Below are positions 31,548 through 43,562 of a stretch of DNA of 64,000 nucleotides, in pieces (within the stretch, counting starts at the first letter, position 1; each line of letters opens with the position of its first letter). The position numbers and the translations under genes were made by a program. The stretch is from Leptobrachium leishanense. Lineage: Eukaryota > Chordata > Amphibia > Anura > Megophryidae. The notes beneath the pieces are model-generated. The model ran no database searches. It had not been told where the DNA came from and saw only the letters and a program-made list of their open reading frames with translations. The stretch is taken from NCBI GenBank assembly GCA_009667805.1, contig CM019067.1, positions 63,532,637 to 63,596,636 on the forward strand, read 5' to 3'.

Positions 31548-32775
31548 TGTCAGGATCCCTGGCTGTAGCCATCCTGAAACCCCCCTGGTGGTACACTTCT
31601 ATGTACTGTTCCTGCCCTGTAACCAGCATTCACTATCAGCATCCAGCAATGCAACAGTTAACTCACAACCAACACACGTGACACACAAAATAAAGGGCTC
31701 TGCCCCACAATTAACATGGCTGGTTCATTACAGCTCTTGTGCTGAGAGAGTGAGGTGCTGCTAACTCGCTGCTCTGCTATACCCATCTGTTCCTGTTTAT
31801 TATTTATGTTTCCTGCAACTCAGTGGCGTAACTAGAAACCTGAGGGCCCCGGTGCGAGAATCCATGAAGGGATGAAGGGCCCACCTCACCCCCCCCAAAA
31901 AACTTTTTTTTTCTGAAATATAAAAGATACTACGCCATTTATATTAATTAGTTCAACTTACTTTAATTAGGTCATTAAATAGGTCACCACCATATTGAAA
32001 GCACCCCCCCCCCGGTAATCTTGACACACTGCACATTACAGAGCTCCACATAAATAAAACTCCCTGTAATGTGCGGTGTGTATGAGAGTATCACAGAGCT
32101 CCACAGCAATATAACTCACAGGAAGCACTGGGGTGTATGAGCAGGCACATAATCCACAGCAATATATCTCACAGTGAACGCTGGGGTGTTTGAGCAGGCA
32201 CATAATCCACAGCAAGTACCTGCAGGATCCATGACTGCCCCCACCCTAGGCAAAAACATACACCCCTCCTGTTAACATGCATTAGTCCCCTCCTGGTCCA
32301 CAATGTTGACTCCAGACAGTATCACATTTTTTTTCCAGGTTCACTATGACCTCTTCAGTCCATCCCATTTTTAATGTAATTTGCACTATGTTTATCTCAC
32401 AGAGCTCCACAGCAATAAAACTCACAGTAATGTGCATTTTGTATCAGTGTAAATCACAGAGCTCCAAAGTATAACTCACAAATAAGTATAAAATAAATTA
32501 AAAGAAGAATTATATATTATAGGCAAGCCCCCAGGCAGGCGAGTGTGGGCCCCCCCGGACTCAAGGGCCCAGGTGCGGTCGCACCCTCTGCACCCCTGGT
32601 AGTTACGCCCCTGCTGCAACTCCACCATCATCCTTCTGAGAATCATCCGGTCAGTTTATTTCCACATCATCCTCCCTACCCCTTCCAGCCTGCTTATCAG
32701 TGCAGGACACTGCATCCTGGGCTCATACGCCTGCCATCCAGGTGCCACCCAGGTACCATCCCCACGTTCCTGACA
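31548..32775 (+). repeat. 3' LTR of gag-only element, split by a hAT element
   Basis: LTR sequence 31548-31820 and 32622-32775. It is preceded by the purine tract AAGGGGGAGG (31535-31544). Removing 31821-32621 restores an LTR matching the 5' one. Confidence 0.85.
31821..32613. mobile_element. hAT MITE, CAGTGGCGTAACTAGAA family
   Basis: Ends CAGTGGCGTAACTAG / TAGTTACGCCCCTG are inverted repeats with CTGCAACT duplicated at 31813-31820 and 32614-32621. The 8-bp duplication marks hAT. The interior has repeated CACAGAGCTCCACA and ACAGCAATATA(A/T)CTCACAG words and no coding frame. Confidence 0.85.
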
Positions 32776-32858
32776 CTTATAACCTCCATAGGCTATAATG
32801 ACCCTGGGAAGTTTACAACAGCTCTGGTTAAGTTAGCACCAACTATGTAATATGGCCC

Positions 32859-33357
32859 AAAATGTTTTATCTTTAATTGGGATACTGAAATAAGCAGCTG
32901 AGAGAAGGGGGCCCCGACCAGTAGTTCAATAAGAGGCCACAAGATTTTTGACAGCCCTGATGCTCTCTTGCATCTATTGCTCATCATGACCCAAAATCAT
33001 AACCTAAATGTCTTTTCCCAGCACTGCTCTTGGTATCTATGCTGAAACATAACCATAATAAAATTCCATTACTCTTCATCCTGCACATCAATCCATCACT
33101 GACAGCAAGCACCATCAGCACTGTAATTGAGTTTTATTTTGGGGTTTCTGCTCTACACCCCTCTGCTGCAGCTGCACTTAGTGAGTTCACTGTTACAATG
33201 AGGACTGAAGTCCTCTTCGTCCTCTCTAGCTATATACATACACAGTAACAGACATGCAGCAACAGATGAAGCTGTGGGAGAAGACTCGGATAGCCTGGCT
33301 CCTCTCTAGGAACAAGAATATGACAAACCCCATCCACACAAAAATGGTAGACAGTAA
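32859..33357. other. No recognisable gene
   Basis: Nothing identified. Confidence 0.35.
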
Positions 33358-33780
33358 GGCTAGGGTCAAACGAATGCATTATTCGCAGCGACCGTCAAAA
33401 AGTGAGTCCGAACGGATTGACGTATTTTTTCACGGAATGCGCGAAAACAGTCAGACGACGCGCATTTTTGTGCGTGATTTTTTTACGGATCGTCAATAAA
33501 ACACTTTTTGCGTCTGGACGTTATGTAGGCCGGACATTAGCAGCGTCTGACATCTCCTAATCACGCACACACGCCGCTATGCCTACGCGGCGCACTCTGT
33601 ACGTCAGTACTAGCGGTTCTCTAAAAAATGCGTTCATTTGCCGCTTGCGTTGCGCTGCCGCACTTTCGTGCGGCCGTACTTCGTATATATTGGCCGTCAT
33701 TGCACGTCATTTGCTGCTACTGCGGCCGTGATTAAGTGCGCCTAAACGCACGTTAAAAATGCGTTAGTCTGATCCCAGCC
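33358..33780. mobile_element. PIF/Harbinger-like MITE, GGCTAGGGTCA family, copy 1
   Basis: Ends GGCTAGGGTCAAACG / CTGATCCCAGCC with TAA and TTA at the flanks. CpG-rich interior with CGTCTGACATCTCCTAATCA near 33545, shared with copies at 34478, 44939 and 59631. Three-base flanking repeats in the family (TGA in copy 2, TTA in copy 4) suggest PIF/Harbinger. Confidence 0.68.
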
Positions 33781-34134
33781 TTAGAGAGACATGGTTAGAG
33801 AGGTACAAAAAGCAGAAATATGTCAATATAGGAATAGGTAAATTTTTAACATTTTTTAAATTGGTAGATGTATCTCTTATCATCTTCCACTGATTATTGC
33901 ATGATTACTCAAAAATCCCACCAATTGTTCATCTTTTCACCTCAATCTCCATTATATTTAGTTATCTGCTCTCTAAATTTCTATATTGATATTTTTATTT
34001 TATGTATATTTACTGCTGGCCAACTAAAAGTCACACATTCTAATATTTTGTTCAGGGCAGGTTTAACATAGGGGCTGATGGAGCAGCAGCTCCAGACCCA
34101 TGCCCCAGAATAGGCCCAGAGAAAGGATAACTAT
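33781..34134. other. No recognisable gene
   Basis: AT-rich, nothing identified. Confidence 0.35.
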
Positions 34135-34477
34135 CAGGGTTATTCAAAGAGAATCGAAAAAGTCACCGCCGTTCGGTGACTTTTCGTTCTCTTCAATTCG
34201 GTGCGATTTGGCGATCCCATTTCGGCGACCCTGCGGTGTATTCAGCAAGCACCACAGGGCCGTCGTAGTGCATAGAAAAGCTGCCGCAAACCCCCCTGAA
34301 AACTCACCACTAAATCCTGCGAACGTATATCGACACCCGCAAAAACATCTGGATTATCCCCGCCGAACACGCCAGAGAAACCCGAGCAGCCGCTGATCAC
34401 AGCGCAGAGCAGCTGCCAGAAAAAGCCGACATCGCAGACGAATGGAGTGAAAAAAAACAGTACGCTTGAATGTTTGA

Positions 34478-34913
34478 GGCTAGGGACAGATGAGCGCATT
34501 TTCTGCGGCCACCGTCAAAATGTACGTCGATGCGTGCGCACGCATTTTTTCACGGAATACGCTTAAGTGGTCAGACGATGCGCAATTCTGGACGTATTTC
34601 ATGACGGTGGGGTAAAAAGAAGTCTAGGGAAATCCGGCTGTTTGAACGTTATGTTGGCCGCACACTAGCAGCGTCTGACGTCTCCTAATCACGCACACAC
34701 GCTGCAATGCGGCCGCAGCGCACTCTGTACGTCAGTAGCAGCGGTTTCACGTTCTGAGAAAAATGCGTTCATTTGCTGGTTGCGTGGTGTCGGCGCACTT
34801 TCGTACGCACGTACTGCGTATATTGGCCGTCATTGGCCCTTATGTGCTGCTACTGCCGCCGTGATTTAGTGCGTCTGCACGCGCGTTCCGACTGCCCCAC
34901 TCTGACCCTAGCC
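34478..34913. mobile_element. PIF/Harbinger-like MITE, GGCTAGGGTCA family, copy 2
   Basis: Ends GGCTAGGGACAGATGAGCG / TCTGACCCTAGCC with TGA on both sides. The uninterrupted sequence is seen in the sister MITE at 54225-54240, which confirms a 3-bp duplication. Confidence 0.78.
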
Positions 34914-35028
34914 TGAAAAGGGAAACGCTGTTTGCAAAGAAACTACAGAACGAAAATGTCTGAAATTGACATATAAGATCCAATGAATGATAATAAGAAG
35001 GGCTGTTACAGAAAAAAGAAAAAACGAT

Positions 35029-36257
35029 TTAACCCCTTAGTGACCGGCGGTTTTACACAAATCCGTCTTTTAGTGACCGCTGCTGTTTTTACGTTTCTGC
35101 GCTGTTAGTGTTTAGGTCAAATTTTCCTCTTACTCGTTTATTCAACCCACACATATTATACACCCTTTTTCCCGCCATTAAATGGACTTTCTAGAAATAC
35201 CATTATTTCCATCATATCGAATAATTTACTATAAAAAAAATATGAAATATGAGGAAAAAAATGGTAAAAACACACTTTTTTGTAATTTAATCCCCAAAAT
35301 CTACAACCACCCAAAACGACCCCAGCTAAATAGGTTCAAAATTTTGTCCCGAGACTAGAAATACCCAATTTTTACATGCGTTTGCTTTTTAACCCCTTCA
35401 CTGCTGAGACAGTTCACCTATGTGCGCTGCGCTCATTCTGACCATTTTGTGCTAATTATTTTTAGATGACAGCCTAGGTCCTATTTAATTAAACCCCCCA
35501 GACAAAAAAACTTTTAAAAAAAAAACATTTTTTTATTTTATTTAATTTTTTTTTTATTTAATTTTTTTTGAAAAAAAAAATTTAAAACCAAACCTGGTCA
35601 TGTTTGGTATCATTTGAAAGGCCATAATCAGGCCTTTCAAATGATGGCAAATATGACCATCTAGCTGCCATGGATCGGGAGATAAAGGAATCCTTAGGAT
35701 CCCCTTATCTCTACATGGCAGCTAGATGGTTATCTGGCCCACTGACATCCTCACACATATGGTGAGGTTGTCAGTGGGTGGGGGGGACCTGGAGGCTTGG
35801 CTGACATCCAAGATGTCAGCCCCCCTCCAGGTTTGAATCGCGTTTTGGTGCCAATTGGCGCCGCAACGTGATCCGGCTGCGAAACGGTTAATGCCATACA
35901 CCGCTGGAAAGGGGAGGCTCTCCCCTCTCCAGCAGTGCAAACGGCATCTCCCTAGCTTCAATGGTTGGGGAGATAGAGGGCTCCGAAGGAGCCTCCCCCC
36001 TCCCCTCCATTGAAATGCATGGGGACGCCTGCTGATGACGTCACCATGCAGCGTGGCGACGTCATCAGCCTCGCCTGCCCATGTAAATCACATGGGCAGG
36101 CTTCCTCCCTGCCAGATCGCCGTGGGATCCGGCGAGGGAGGTGAGTATCGGGCGGGAGGGGGATTAGGCGCCGCTGACGTACCCTGTACGTCCGCGGGTC
36201 TAAGGGAGACCCGAGGACAAGACGTACAGGGTACGTCAGCGGCCCTTAAGGGGTTAA
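35029..36257. mobile_element. piggyBac-like MITEs, composite copy B
   Basis: TTAACCCCTT starts at 35029 and again at 35389, and AAGGGGTTAA ends at 36257. The second start and the end bound a full MITE (35389-36257) with hairpins and TGACGTCA-type sites near 36036 and 36060. The 35029-35388 part looks like the left piece of another member. TTAA targets throughout. Confidence 0.62.
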
Positions 36258-36699
36258 AAAAACAAACAGAAATATTTTTTCGAAAATAAATCCTGAAAAA
36301 TGCCTAAAAGATCCTAAAAAATCTATACATAAAGAGACTTTTTACTGCAGAATATTATAATAACGGTTTATTAGGTATTGGATTAAAACAGTAATATTTT
36401 TTAACATTGAAGCCTATGGGATTCGCCTGAATAAACCTGTCGAATGAAACCTCCGAACAGCAGGGCAATTTGGCAACCTTTCTCTGCTGGTTTGTGTTCT
36501 CTGAATAGACGAAGCATTGCTTCTCTATGGGGATTTCATGGCCCTCGAACAGGCAACGAACAGTCATTGTATGTGTAGGCAATTCGCCAACATTTGGCGA
36601 ACTGCCTGTTCTCTGAATAGCCGAATGGCCAGGAAACGTAACCGAACGCTGAATTTCACTGTTAGGCCACAATTCGGATCTCTTTGAATAACCCTGTAT

Positions 36700-37160
36700 G
36701 TCTGCATTGATGGACATTTGGACCCCATATCTCCAGCTCTATAGCAGCTACAGGGTAATGTGAGGTATCACCGGAAAGGACAGGGCAGGGCCTTTCCGAT
36801 GTTATCAAACATGACCAGGTTTTGTGTAACAATTAAAATAAAATAATAAATCTTTCTTTATTTTTTTCTTTCTAACAGAGCAATAGTTTTCACTTTTCAA
36901 TTATAAAGAGAACAATGATGCTGCACTAACTCAGCCATCTCAAGTGTGGAGTTGATCGCACAATCCGTTATTACGAATTGTTACATTGAAACCTAAACCG
37001 CCACACTGTAGAAAAGTGCAGCGGGGCTTTGTAACCCTGTGTCACTAATCTTTACATCTCATATGGTCAAGGGAGATGTCATTGGACAGGTAAGAGTCTG
37101 GCCTTTGCATTGATACAAAACATGACCATGTAAAATCTAAAAAAAAACACAAAAAAACCC
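36700..37160. mobile_element. Fragments related to piggyBac-like MITE interior
   Basis: The GATGTTATCAAACATGACCA and AGAACAATGATGCTGCACTA segments match the AT-rich interior of copies A, C and D. No clear ends. Confidence 0.4.
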
Positions 37161-37289
37161 TTGTATTTACTTATTTTTAGTTCCAAGCGATGGCATTGTC
37201 CATTTGTCACATATAAAATGAGCAATACCACTTCCATTACTCACCTTCTCATTTCCCATTCTGGGAGCAAGGTCAGTGTTTTATACTTA

Positions 37290-37469
37290 CAGGGTTATTC
37301 AGAGAGAGGAAAACTAGGAGAATGACTGGAGAAGATAAAATTCTAGGTCAAAATAGCCAAACCAGAAAAATTCGCCCATTTATCTCCCTTTCCAAATCGG
37401 CTATTTTGACATAGAATTTTCACTTCTCCAGTCATTCTCCTGCTTTTCACCTCTCTCTTAAAAACCCTG
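37290..37469. mobile_element. 180-bp hairpin MITE
   Basis: CAGGGTTATTCAGAGAGAGG to CCTCTCTCTTAAAAACCCTG; the two halves are inverted copies (GGAGAATGACTGGAGAAG versus CTTCTCCAGTCATTCTCC). The ends resemble the CAGGGTTATTC family. Confidence 0.7.
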
Positions 37470-37734
37470 ATAGTCATATCTATAACATAAAACGATAAGG
37501 TCCGGCGTGTCCGTCGCCAAAAAAACGGACTGCGCATGCACGCGCAACCAGCGGCGGTTGGCTGCGCGTGCATCCAACGGCCGTGGCACGCACACAGCCG
37601 GCGTGCGTGAGGGACAAAACAAATCCGATCCATTAGAGAGGCGCACAGCGCCTCTCCAATGGACCAGATTTGTTTATCTCCTCAGTGCCCGGCCTCCATC
37701 TCCTCAGTGCCCGGCTTCCATCTCCTCAGTGCCC
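37470..37734. other. GC-rich spacer before minisatellite
   Basis: Contains short inverted repeats (GGAGAGGCGC/GCGCCTCTCC near 37640) and three TCTCCTCAGTGCCCGGC repeats at 37676-37735. No gene. Confidence 0.4.
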
Positions 37735-39430
37735 GGTCTGCCAGCCATATTACCAGTCTGCCATGCACATTGCCATGCACAATACCAGTCTGCCATGCAC
37801 ATTGCCATGCACAGTACCAGTCTGCTATGCACAGTACCAGTCTGCCATGCACAATACCAGTCTGCCATGCACAGTACCAGTCTGCCATGCACAGTGCCAA
37901 GCACAATACCAGTCTGCCATGCACAGTACCAGTCTGCCATGCACATTGCCATGCACAGTACCAGTCTGCCATGCACAATACCAGTCTGCCATGCACAGTA
38001 CCAGTCTGCCATGCACAATGCCAGTCTGCCATGCACATTGCCATGCACAATACCAGTCTGCCATGCACAGTACCAGTCTGCCATGCACAGTACCAGTCTG
38101 CCATGCACAATACCAGTCTGCCATGCACAATGCCATGCACAATACCTGTCTGCCATGCACAATGCCAGTCTGCCATGCACAATGCCAGTCTGCCATGCAC
38201 ATTGCCATGCACAGTACCAGTCTGCCATGCACATTGCCATGCACAGTACCAGTCTGCCATGCACAATACCAGTCTGCCTGCCTTAATACCAGTCTGCCAT
38301 GCATAATACCATTCTACCATGCATAATACCAGTCTGTCATGCACAATACCAGTCTGCCTGCCTTAATACCAGTCTGCCATGCATAATACCATTCTACCAT
38401 GCATAATACTAGTCTGCCATGCATAATACCAGTCTGCCTGCCTTAATACCAGTCTGCCATGCATAATACCATTCTACCATACATAATACCAGTCTGCCAT
38501 GCACAATACCAGTCTCCCATACACAAAACCAGTCTGCCAGCCATATTACCAGTCTGCCAGCCATATTACAAGTCTGCCAGTCATATTACCAGTTAACCAG
38601 CCATATTACCAGTTCGCCAGCCATATTACCAGTTCGTCAGCCATATTACCAGTCTGCCAGCCATATTACCAGTCTGCCTGCCATATACAATACCAGTCTG
38701 CCAGACATATTACCAGTTCGCCAGCCATATTACCAGTCTGCCATGCACAATACCAGTCTGCCAGCCATATTACCAGTCTGCCATGCACAATACCAGTCTG
38801 CCATGCACAATACCAGTCTGCCTGCCTTAATACCAGTCTGCCATGCATAATACCATTCTATCATACATAATACCAGTCTGCCATGCACAATACCAGTCTC
38901 CCATACACAAAACCAGTCTGCCAGCCATATTACCAGTCTGCCAGCCATATTACAAGTCTGCCAGTCATATTACCAGTTCACCAGCCATATTACCAGTTCG
39001 CCAGCCATATTACCAGTTCGCCAGCCATATTACCAGTCTGCCAGCCATATTACCAGTCTGCCTGCCATATACATACCAGTCTGCCAGACATATTACCAGT
39101 TCGCCAGCCATATTACCAGTCTGCCATGCACAATACCAGTCTGCCAGCCATGCTACCAGTCTGCCATGCACATTACCAGTCTGCCATGCACAATACCAGT
39201 CTGCCAGCCATATTACCAGTCTGCCATGCACAATACCAGTCTGCCAAACATATTACCAGTTCGCCAGCCATATTACCAGTCTGCCATGCACAATGCCAGT
39301 CTGCCATGCATAATACCAGTCTGCCAGCTATATTACAAGTCTGCCAGCCATATTACCAGTGTCTCATAATACCAGTGTGCCTAAATACCAGCCTGCCATG
39401 CCATGCATACCACGTGCCATTAAATATCCG
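37735..39430 (+). repeat. 1.7-kb minisatellite, about 22-bp unit
   Basis: Roughly seventy units of ACCAGTCTGCCATGCACAAT with variants (CAGCCATATT in the right half). The about 370-bp blocks around 38490-38880 and 38870-39250 are near-copies, so higher-order duplication has occurred. Long frames on both strands reflect unit periodicity and are not genes. Confidence 0.92.
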
Positions 39431-39474
39431 CATAATGTATACGCTACAAAAAAAATGCCCGCCCAAGCCCAACA

Positions 39475-39612
39475 CAATCTAAGGGGCCCCATGAGTTTAC
39501 AATCTAAGGGGCCGCATGAGTTTACAATCTAAGGGGTCCCACGAGTTTACAATCTAAGGGGTCCCACGAGTTTACAATCTGAGGGTCCAGTTCCCGTGAG
39601 CTTACAATCTAA
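39475..39612 (+). repeat. About 26-bp tandem repeat
   Basis: Five units of GAGTTTACAATCTAAGGGG type directly after the minisatellite. The TACAATCTA(A/G)G word resembles the 3' untranslated part of the L2-like LINE (compare 63277-63289). Confidence 0.75.
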
Positions 39613-39914
39613 GAGGGAAGAGGAACCTGCTCTAATATATAAATGCCTTTGTAATGCGCTGTCAGCTGCGCGCGCCCATCACAGCTGCTCAGTTGGCCCT
39701 CCTGTTGCGGATGGGATGGCGATGGACACGTTACAAACTCATTTATATAGAGAGATACTCTTGGATAGGACATTGAAAAAAAACTATGTGGACGTGAATT
39801 CTGAGCTGGCGACAACAATAGACTGCCCTCTGGGCAGGCTTTCCACCTAATTATTCATAAAACACCATCCTCCAAAAAACAAGGGAAATATTTCATTCTT
39901 GATTAAAATTCTAT
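39613..39914. other. No recognisable gene
   Basis: Nothing identified. Confidence 0.35.
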
Positions 39915-40545
39915 GGGCTATATTACAATCTTCGCGCAAATACCCTCGCGCAAAGTGAAAATCTTTGCGTCAAGCGTTAAACTTTTGTGCGCGCAAATCA
40001 TCGCTGGAATTACAATCCTCACGCGTATTTTTGTCTGCCGATCAATATCGCGCGCAAACAGGACGCGGCCAAATGCTCGCGCAGTACCGTTTCGCGCAAA
40101 AAACAGTGTGCGAACAATCAGAATTAAGAACCACAATTATCTCACATTTTGCGCCTGTCAAAGTCAATCTGAGGATATATGCTGCACCAATAAAAAATGC
40201 ACACACGACTTCTCAAATTTATTGGTTTGGTATGTGTAGAATGTGTAACTATACTTTGCAGCGTATTTTTTTTGGGCTGGTGTATTTGGTTTTGGCCAGG
40301 TTCATAGAATTTGCCATTAACACCAGCTTTTAGGAGTTGCTAAAATTATGCACGCTAAGGCTGTGCGTTACAAACTGCGCTTAGATTACAATACCATCCG
40401 CGTACCAGCGCACAAACACGTTTTGCTCTTACAATGTTATAGGACGCGCGAAATACAGTAAGCTCGTGCAGCGTTCGCGCAGGTTCACCCGCAGTAGACA
40501 TATTCGTGCAGTTTTTGCACTGATATTGTAATACGATGTTTAGCC
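39915..40545. mobile_element. MITE, GGGCTATATTACAAT family
   Basis: Ends GGGCTATATTACAAT / ATTGTAATACGATGTTTAGCCC. CGCG/GCGC-rich outer parts. The middle (40140-40440) is the reverse complement of 60180-60490. Superfamily unclear; related in end sequence to 16771-19196 and 43433-43562. Confidence 0.5.
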
Positions 40546-40802
40546 CAAAGGGTTTTGCCCCTCACGTTAATGTGTTTTTGCGTGAAGAATGTAATAGGGC
40601 CCAACATTTATTGAATCATCATAAAAAACTGATTATGCTGGGATTTTTCCAAAAGGCAGGTAATACCTACAAAGTATATAAAGGAGTAAAGCTGAGAGCA
40701 CTCCAAATTCAGCCTCCTTTACAAGAAAATGAAGTTATGTCATAATGCTCTACAGAGTAAATAGTGTAGCAACTACACTATGAAGCACCAACCACTCTTA
40801 TT

Positions 40803-40850
40803 ATACTTCTGAGGATGACATCACTTAACTCGAAACATGTTGAGTGATGA
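40803..40850 (+). ncRNA. Weak hammerhead-like motif
   Basis: CTGAGGA (40809-40815), one extra T, a poorly paired stem II region, then CGAAAC (40831-40836) and ATGTT with GAGT able to pair with ACTT before the core. The core words and order match those at 13099 and 51240, but stem II is degraded; at best an inactive relic. Confidence 0.35.
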
Positions 40851-40989
40851 CTGATGTATGACAGTATAATTATTCTTTAGTGCATTATGGCATTTCTTGT
40901 TTTCTTACAAAAACTTGAGAACTTCATCCATTATTCACCTTTTTGCCTCTCCTGTCCATATTCCCTGATCCTTAATCCATACCTCCTCC

Positions 40990-41454
40990 CCTCGTGCTAG
41001 CTGTCCCCAGTGCATCTGCAACTCCAGTCTCCTGTCCCCAGTGCCTCTGAAACTCCAGTCGCCTGTTCCCAGTGCCTCTGCAACTCCAGTCTCCTGCTAC
41101 CCACTGTGCTCCTTATGGTGGACTGTACCGTCACCCTACTGAGTTCAGAAAACCACCGTGCCTTGACAATCTGCTCACCGCTTACCAGCCATCAATATAC
41201 TCCAGTTTCCCATGTCTTCAGCCAGCATCCTTTTAGCCCTCTACCTGTCCTGCTAGTCTGCTATCTTGCGTGTCATGTGAGTCCTGGTGTCTTACCCTCT
41301 GTGTCTGGTTGCTCCCTCACCATCCTTCCATACTGCTGTTTACCTGTGATAACCACAATAAATCCCCATTGGAACCTTATTCACATGTCTCCGCTCGTTG
41401 TATCAACTGCAGTGTGGGCTCATACCCTCGCCCACCCCACACCAAGATCATGAC
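40990..41454 (+). mobile_element. Possible LTR fragment
   Basis: Ends in ATCATGACA like the solo LTRs, and the segment GTGTGGGCTCATACCCTCGC (41411-41430) resembles the end region of the gag-only element LTR (GGGCTCATACCCCTGCC). AATAAA at 41358. The left part has a 36-bp tandem repeat (CCAGTGCCTCTGCAACTCCA). No left end or duplication found. Confidence 0.4.
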
Positions 41455-42849
41455 AAATGCATGTTGCTAGCTGTGCATTCTAAAAACAGACATTTTTTTG
41501 AAAAATGAGGTTAAGATATATTGGAACAAATGTCAATGGATAAAAAATTAGCTAGTTGTTACGAAATCAATCTGCAATTTCCTACACAAGCAATGTCTCC
41601 AACGTACAAAAATATCACTCAGCTGGAGCACAATGCCAAGTAAGAAAAACAGGACTCTACATCCCCATGGTCAATTCTTCTTGCATTTCACAAATACAAT
41701 CGAATACTGATCAGGATGAATAGTGACTTTGACATCTGAAGAAAAACGACAAGAAATTTGGACACTTTCCAATGAGAAGAAAAGCAACTTATCTGCTAAC
41801 TGGCTGGGATCTGATTGTATCTGGCATCAGTCTTAAATGTGTTATTCATCTAAAGCTTTTCCACTTCAGAATCAATTATATCATGATGCCGCTTCAAGAC
41901 TTGCAATTCGACCTTCGGTTCAACTGATACAATAATACTGTCCTTCGTTGTCCCGACTTTCTTGTTTTCTTCTAAGTTACGCTGGAGAGATACATATATA
42001 CCATAAAATGCAAAACTATGGTTTCTCTGTCATTGAGTTTGTCATTTTTACACAACATGTACTGTCATTTTTTTATTTTATTTCAAAGTTGTTTCATGCC
42101 TTAGAGTCAAATATTTCTGCTTCATGATCTCGTTATTTTGAAAGGCGCTATACGAGTTACCAAAAAACTTTTTCTCCTTTTCTTTTCTTGAAAACAAACC
42201 TATTTTGAGCTTTCCCTTGAGCCGTGGTCTGGACTCTTCAACCGCAATTACCGCAATCTTAAACCCTTGAAACAGACAAATTGTTTTTTTTTTTTGTTTT
42301 TTTACTATTTGTTCTCTGTTGATGCAGAAAGCAAAAGAAAGTAAATCAAGTACTAGACACATGTAAGCCATATATTCCATCCTCCAAACAATCAGTAAAT
42401 CCATGGTAAAAAAAAAGTATCGAGCTGCTACATCCCTTTTGCCTGACCCTCCAATTCCGGACCGAAATATATGAAATCATTGAATTATGGTCTTCCTTTC
42501 TTGTATAGCAGACAAATGAAATATTTAGAGGAATTGTGTTATTGATTGTAGAAGCATGAAACATGGGGCACATTAATGCATACAGAAAGGTTTTATTGGG
42601 GCTATGGGGCCATTCAAGAATTTCCCATTGAGTACAATGGCCAGTATTCAAAATGACGGCCTTGTAAAATTGCATATCAGCTAGACATGTGCATTCGTTT
42701 AACTACTAAAACGATTTAGTCCGAATTTTGGGATAATTTAGTTTTCGTATGACTCAAGAGAAACGAAACTGCTCAGTACAAAAAACAAAAGAAACTAAAA
42801 TAAAATGCACTACATTTTAGTTTCAGTCCTTTTTGTGATATTACATTGA
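41455..42849. other. No recognisable gene
   Basis: AT-rich. CTAGACATGTGCATTCG near 42691 resembles the TTCG-rich hAT ends, but no partner end is clear. Confidence 0.35.
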
Positions 42850-43212
42850 TGAGTGAAGGAGACCAGCAATGAAGAGCGCAACATCGCAACATCCGAAGTT
42901 CTGCACCCACCACATGCCAATGCAGTAAGATGTTCTATACAGAGAGGGGCATTAATTAATGGAGGAGGATGTTCTATACATTATACAGAGAGGGGTATTA
43001 TTGCAGGAGGATGTTATATAGATTATACAGAGAAAGGTATAAATTGAGGAGGATGTTCTATACCGAGAGGGACATTAATTAATTCAGGAGGATGTTCTAT
43101 ATAATATACAGAGAGGGGTATTAATTAATGCAGGTGGATGTTGTATACATTATACAAAGAGGGGTATTAATTAATGCAGGAGGATGTTCTAAACATTATA
43201 CAGAGAGGAGCC
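42850..43212 (+). repeat. About 45-bp minisatellite
   Basis: Seven to eight degenerate units of GAGGATGTTCTATACATTAT plus ACAGAGAGGGGTATTAATTA. Confidence 0.8.
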
Positions 43213-43432
43213 TTTTTTTTTAGCCCTTTAAATCCAGTGGCTGTGAGCGCTGAGATCAGCTGATTGTTACATTATCTCTCAGTACAATGTATTAGGCTCA
43301 GAGTTTCAGTAAAACAAGGAAATAATATTGTTCTAACCTCTTATATATAAAAATATTATTTACTAGTTTTACTGAAACTCTGAGCGCTGTGAAGAGCTGC
43401 AGTCAGTTACTGTAACAGCTTTGCCTGACACG

Positions 43433-43562
43433 GGGCAGTATTACAATGTTGGTGCTAACTTAACCAGAGCTGTTGTAAACTGAAAACCTCCATAGGCTAT
43501 AATGGCTCTGGGAAGTTTACAACAGCTCTGGTTAAGTTAGCACCAACGTTGTAATATAGCCC
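43433..43562. mobile_element. 130-bp hairpin MITE
   Basis: GGGGCAGTATTACAATGTTG to ACGTTGTAATATAGCCC; arms (TTGGTGCTAACTTAACCAGA) are near-perfect inverted copies with a short loop. The copy at 29505/32858 is interrupted by the gag-only LTR element. Confidence 0.75.

Larger units (their letters stand above)
29559..32775 (+). mobile_element. Gag-only LTR retrotransposon
   Basis: LTRs 29559-29986 and 31548-32775 (the latter split by a hAT element) with TGTCAGGATC...CCTGACA ends and a CTTAT target duplication (29554-29558, 32776-32780). The internal part is only about 1.56 kb: a 12-nt self-complementary primer site, a gag-like zinc-knuckle protein frame, and a purine tract. There is no protease, RT or integrase. 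It must depend on an autonomous relative, and shares the self-priming layout with the chromovirus in this window. Confidence 0.85.
29505..32858. mobile_element. Hairpin MITE, split by an LTR element
   Basis: 29505-29558 and 32776-32858 together form a copy of the about 130-bp palindromic MITE seen intact at 43433-43562 (GGGCAGTATTACAATGTTGG ... CATATTACATAGTT). The LTR element 29559-32775 is inserted at its loop with CTTAT duplicated. Confidence 0.7.
34135..36696. mobile_element. MITE family CAGGGTTATTCAAAGAGA, copy 1 (with nested insertions)
   Basis: Ends CAGGGTTATTCAAAGAGA / TCTTTGAATAACCCTG with TAT duplicated at 34132-34134 and 36697-36699. Inside are another MITE (34478-34913) and piggyBac-like sequence (35029-36257). 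Other copies: 45969-51168, 51487-53633, 53891-54785. Three-base duplications (ATA/TAT) suggest PIF/Harbinger. Confidence 0.75.

Noticed and set aside
37507..39482. Long open frames on both strands (up to about 220 codons) in the 22-bp minisatellite
   Set aside because: They follow repeat periodicity, occur in several frames on both strands and have no domain or start context.
40536..40745. 69-codon frame possibly from a retroelement
   Set aside because: No motif or family resemblance that I can support.
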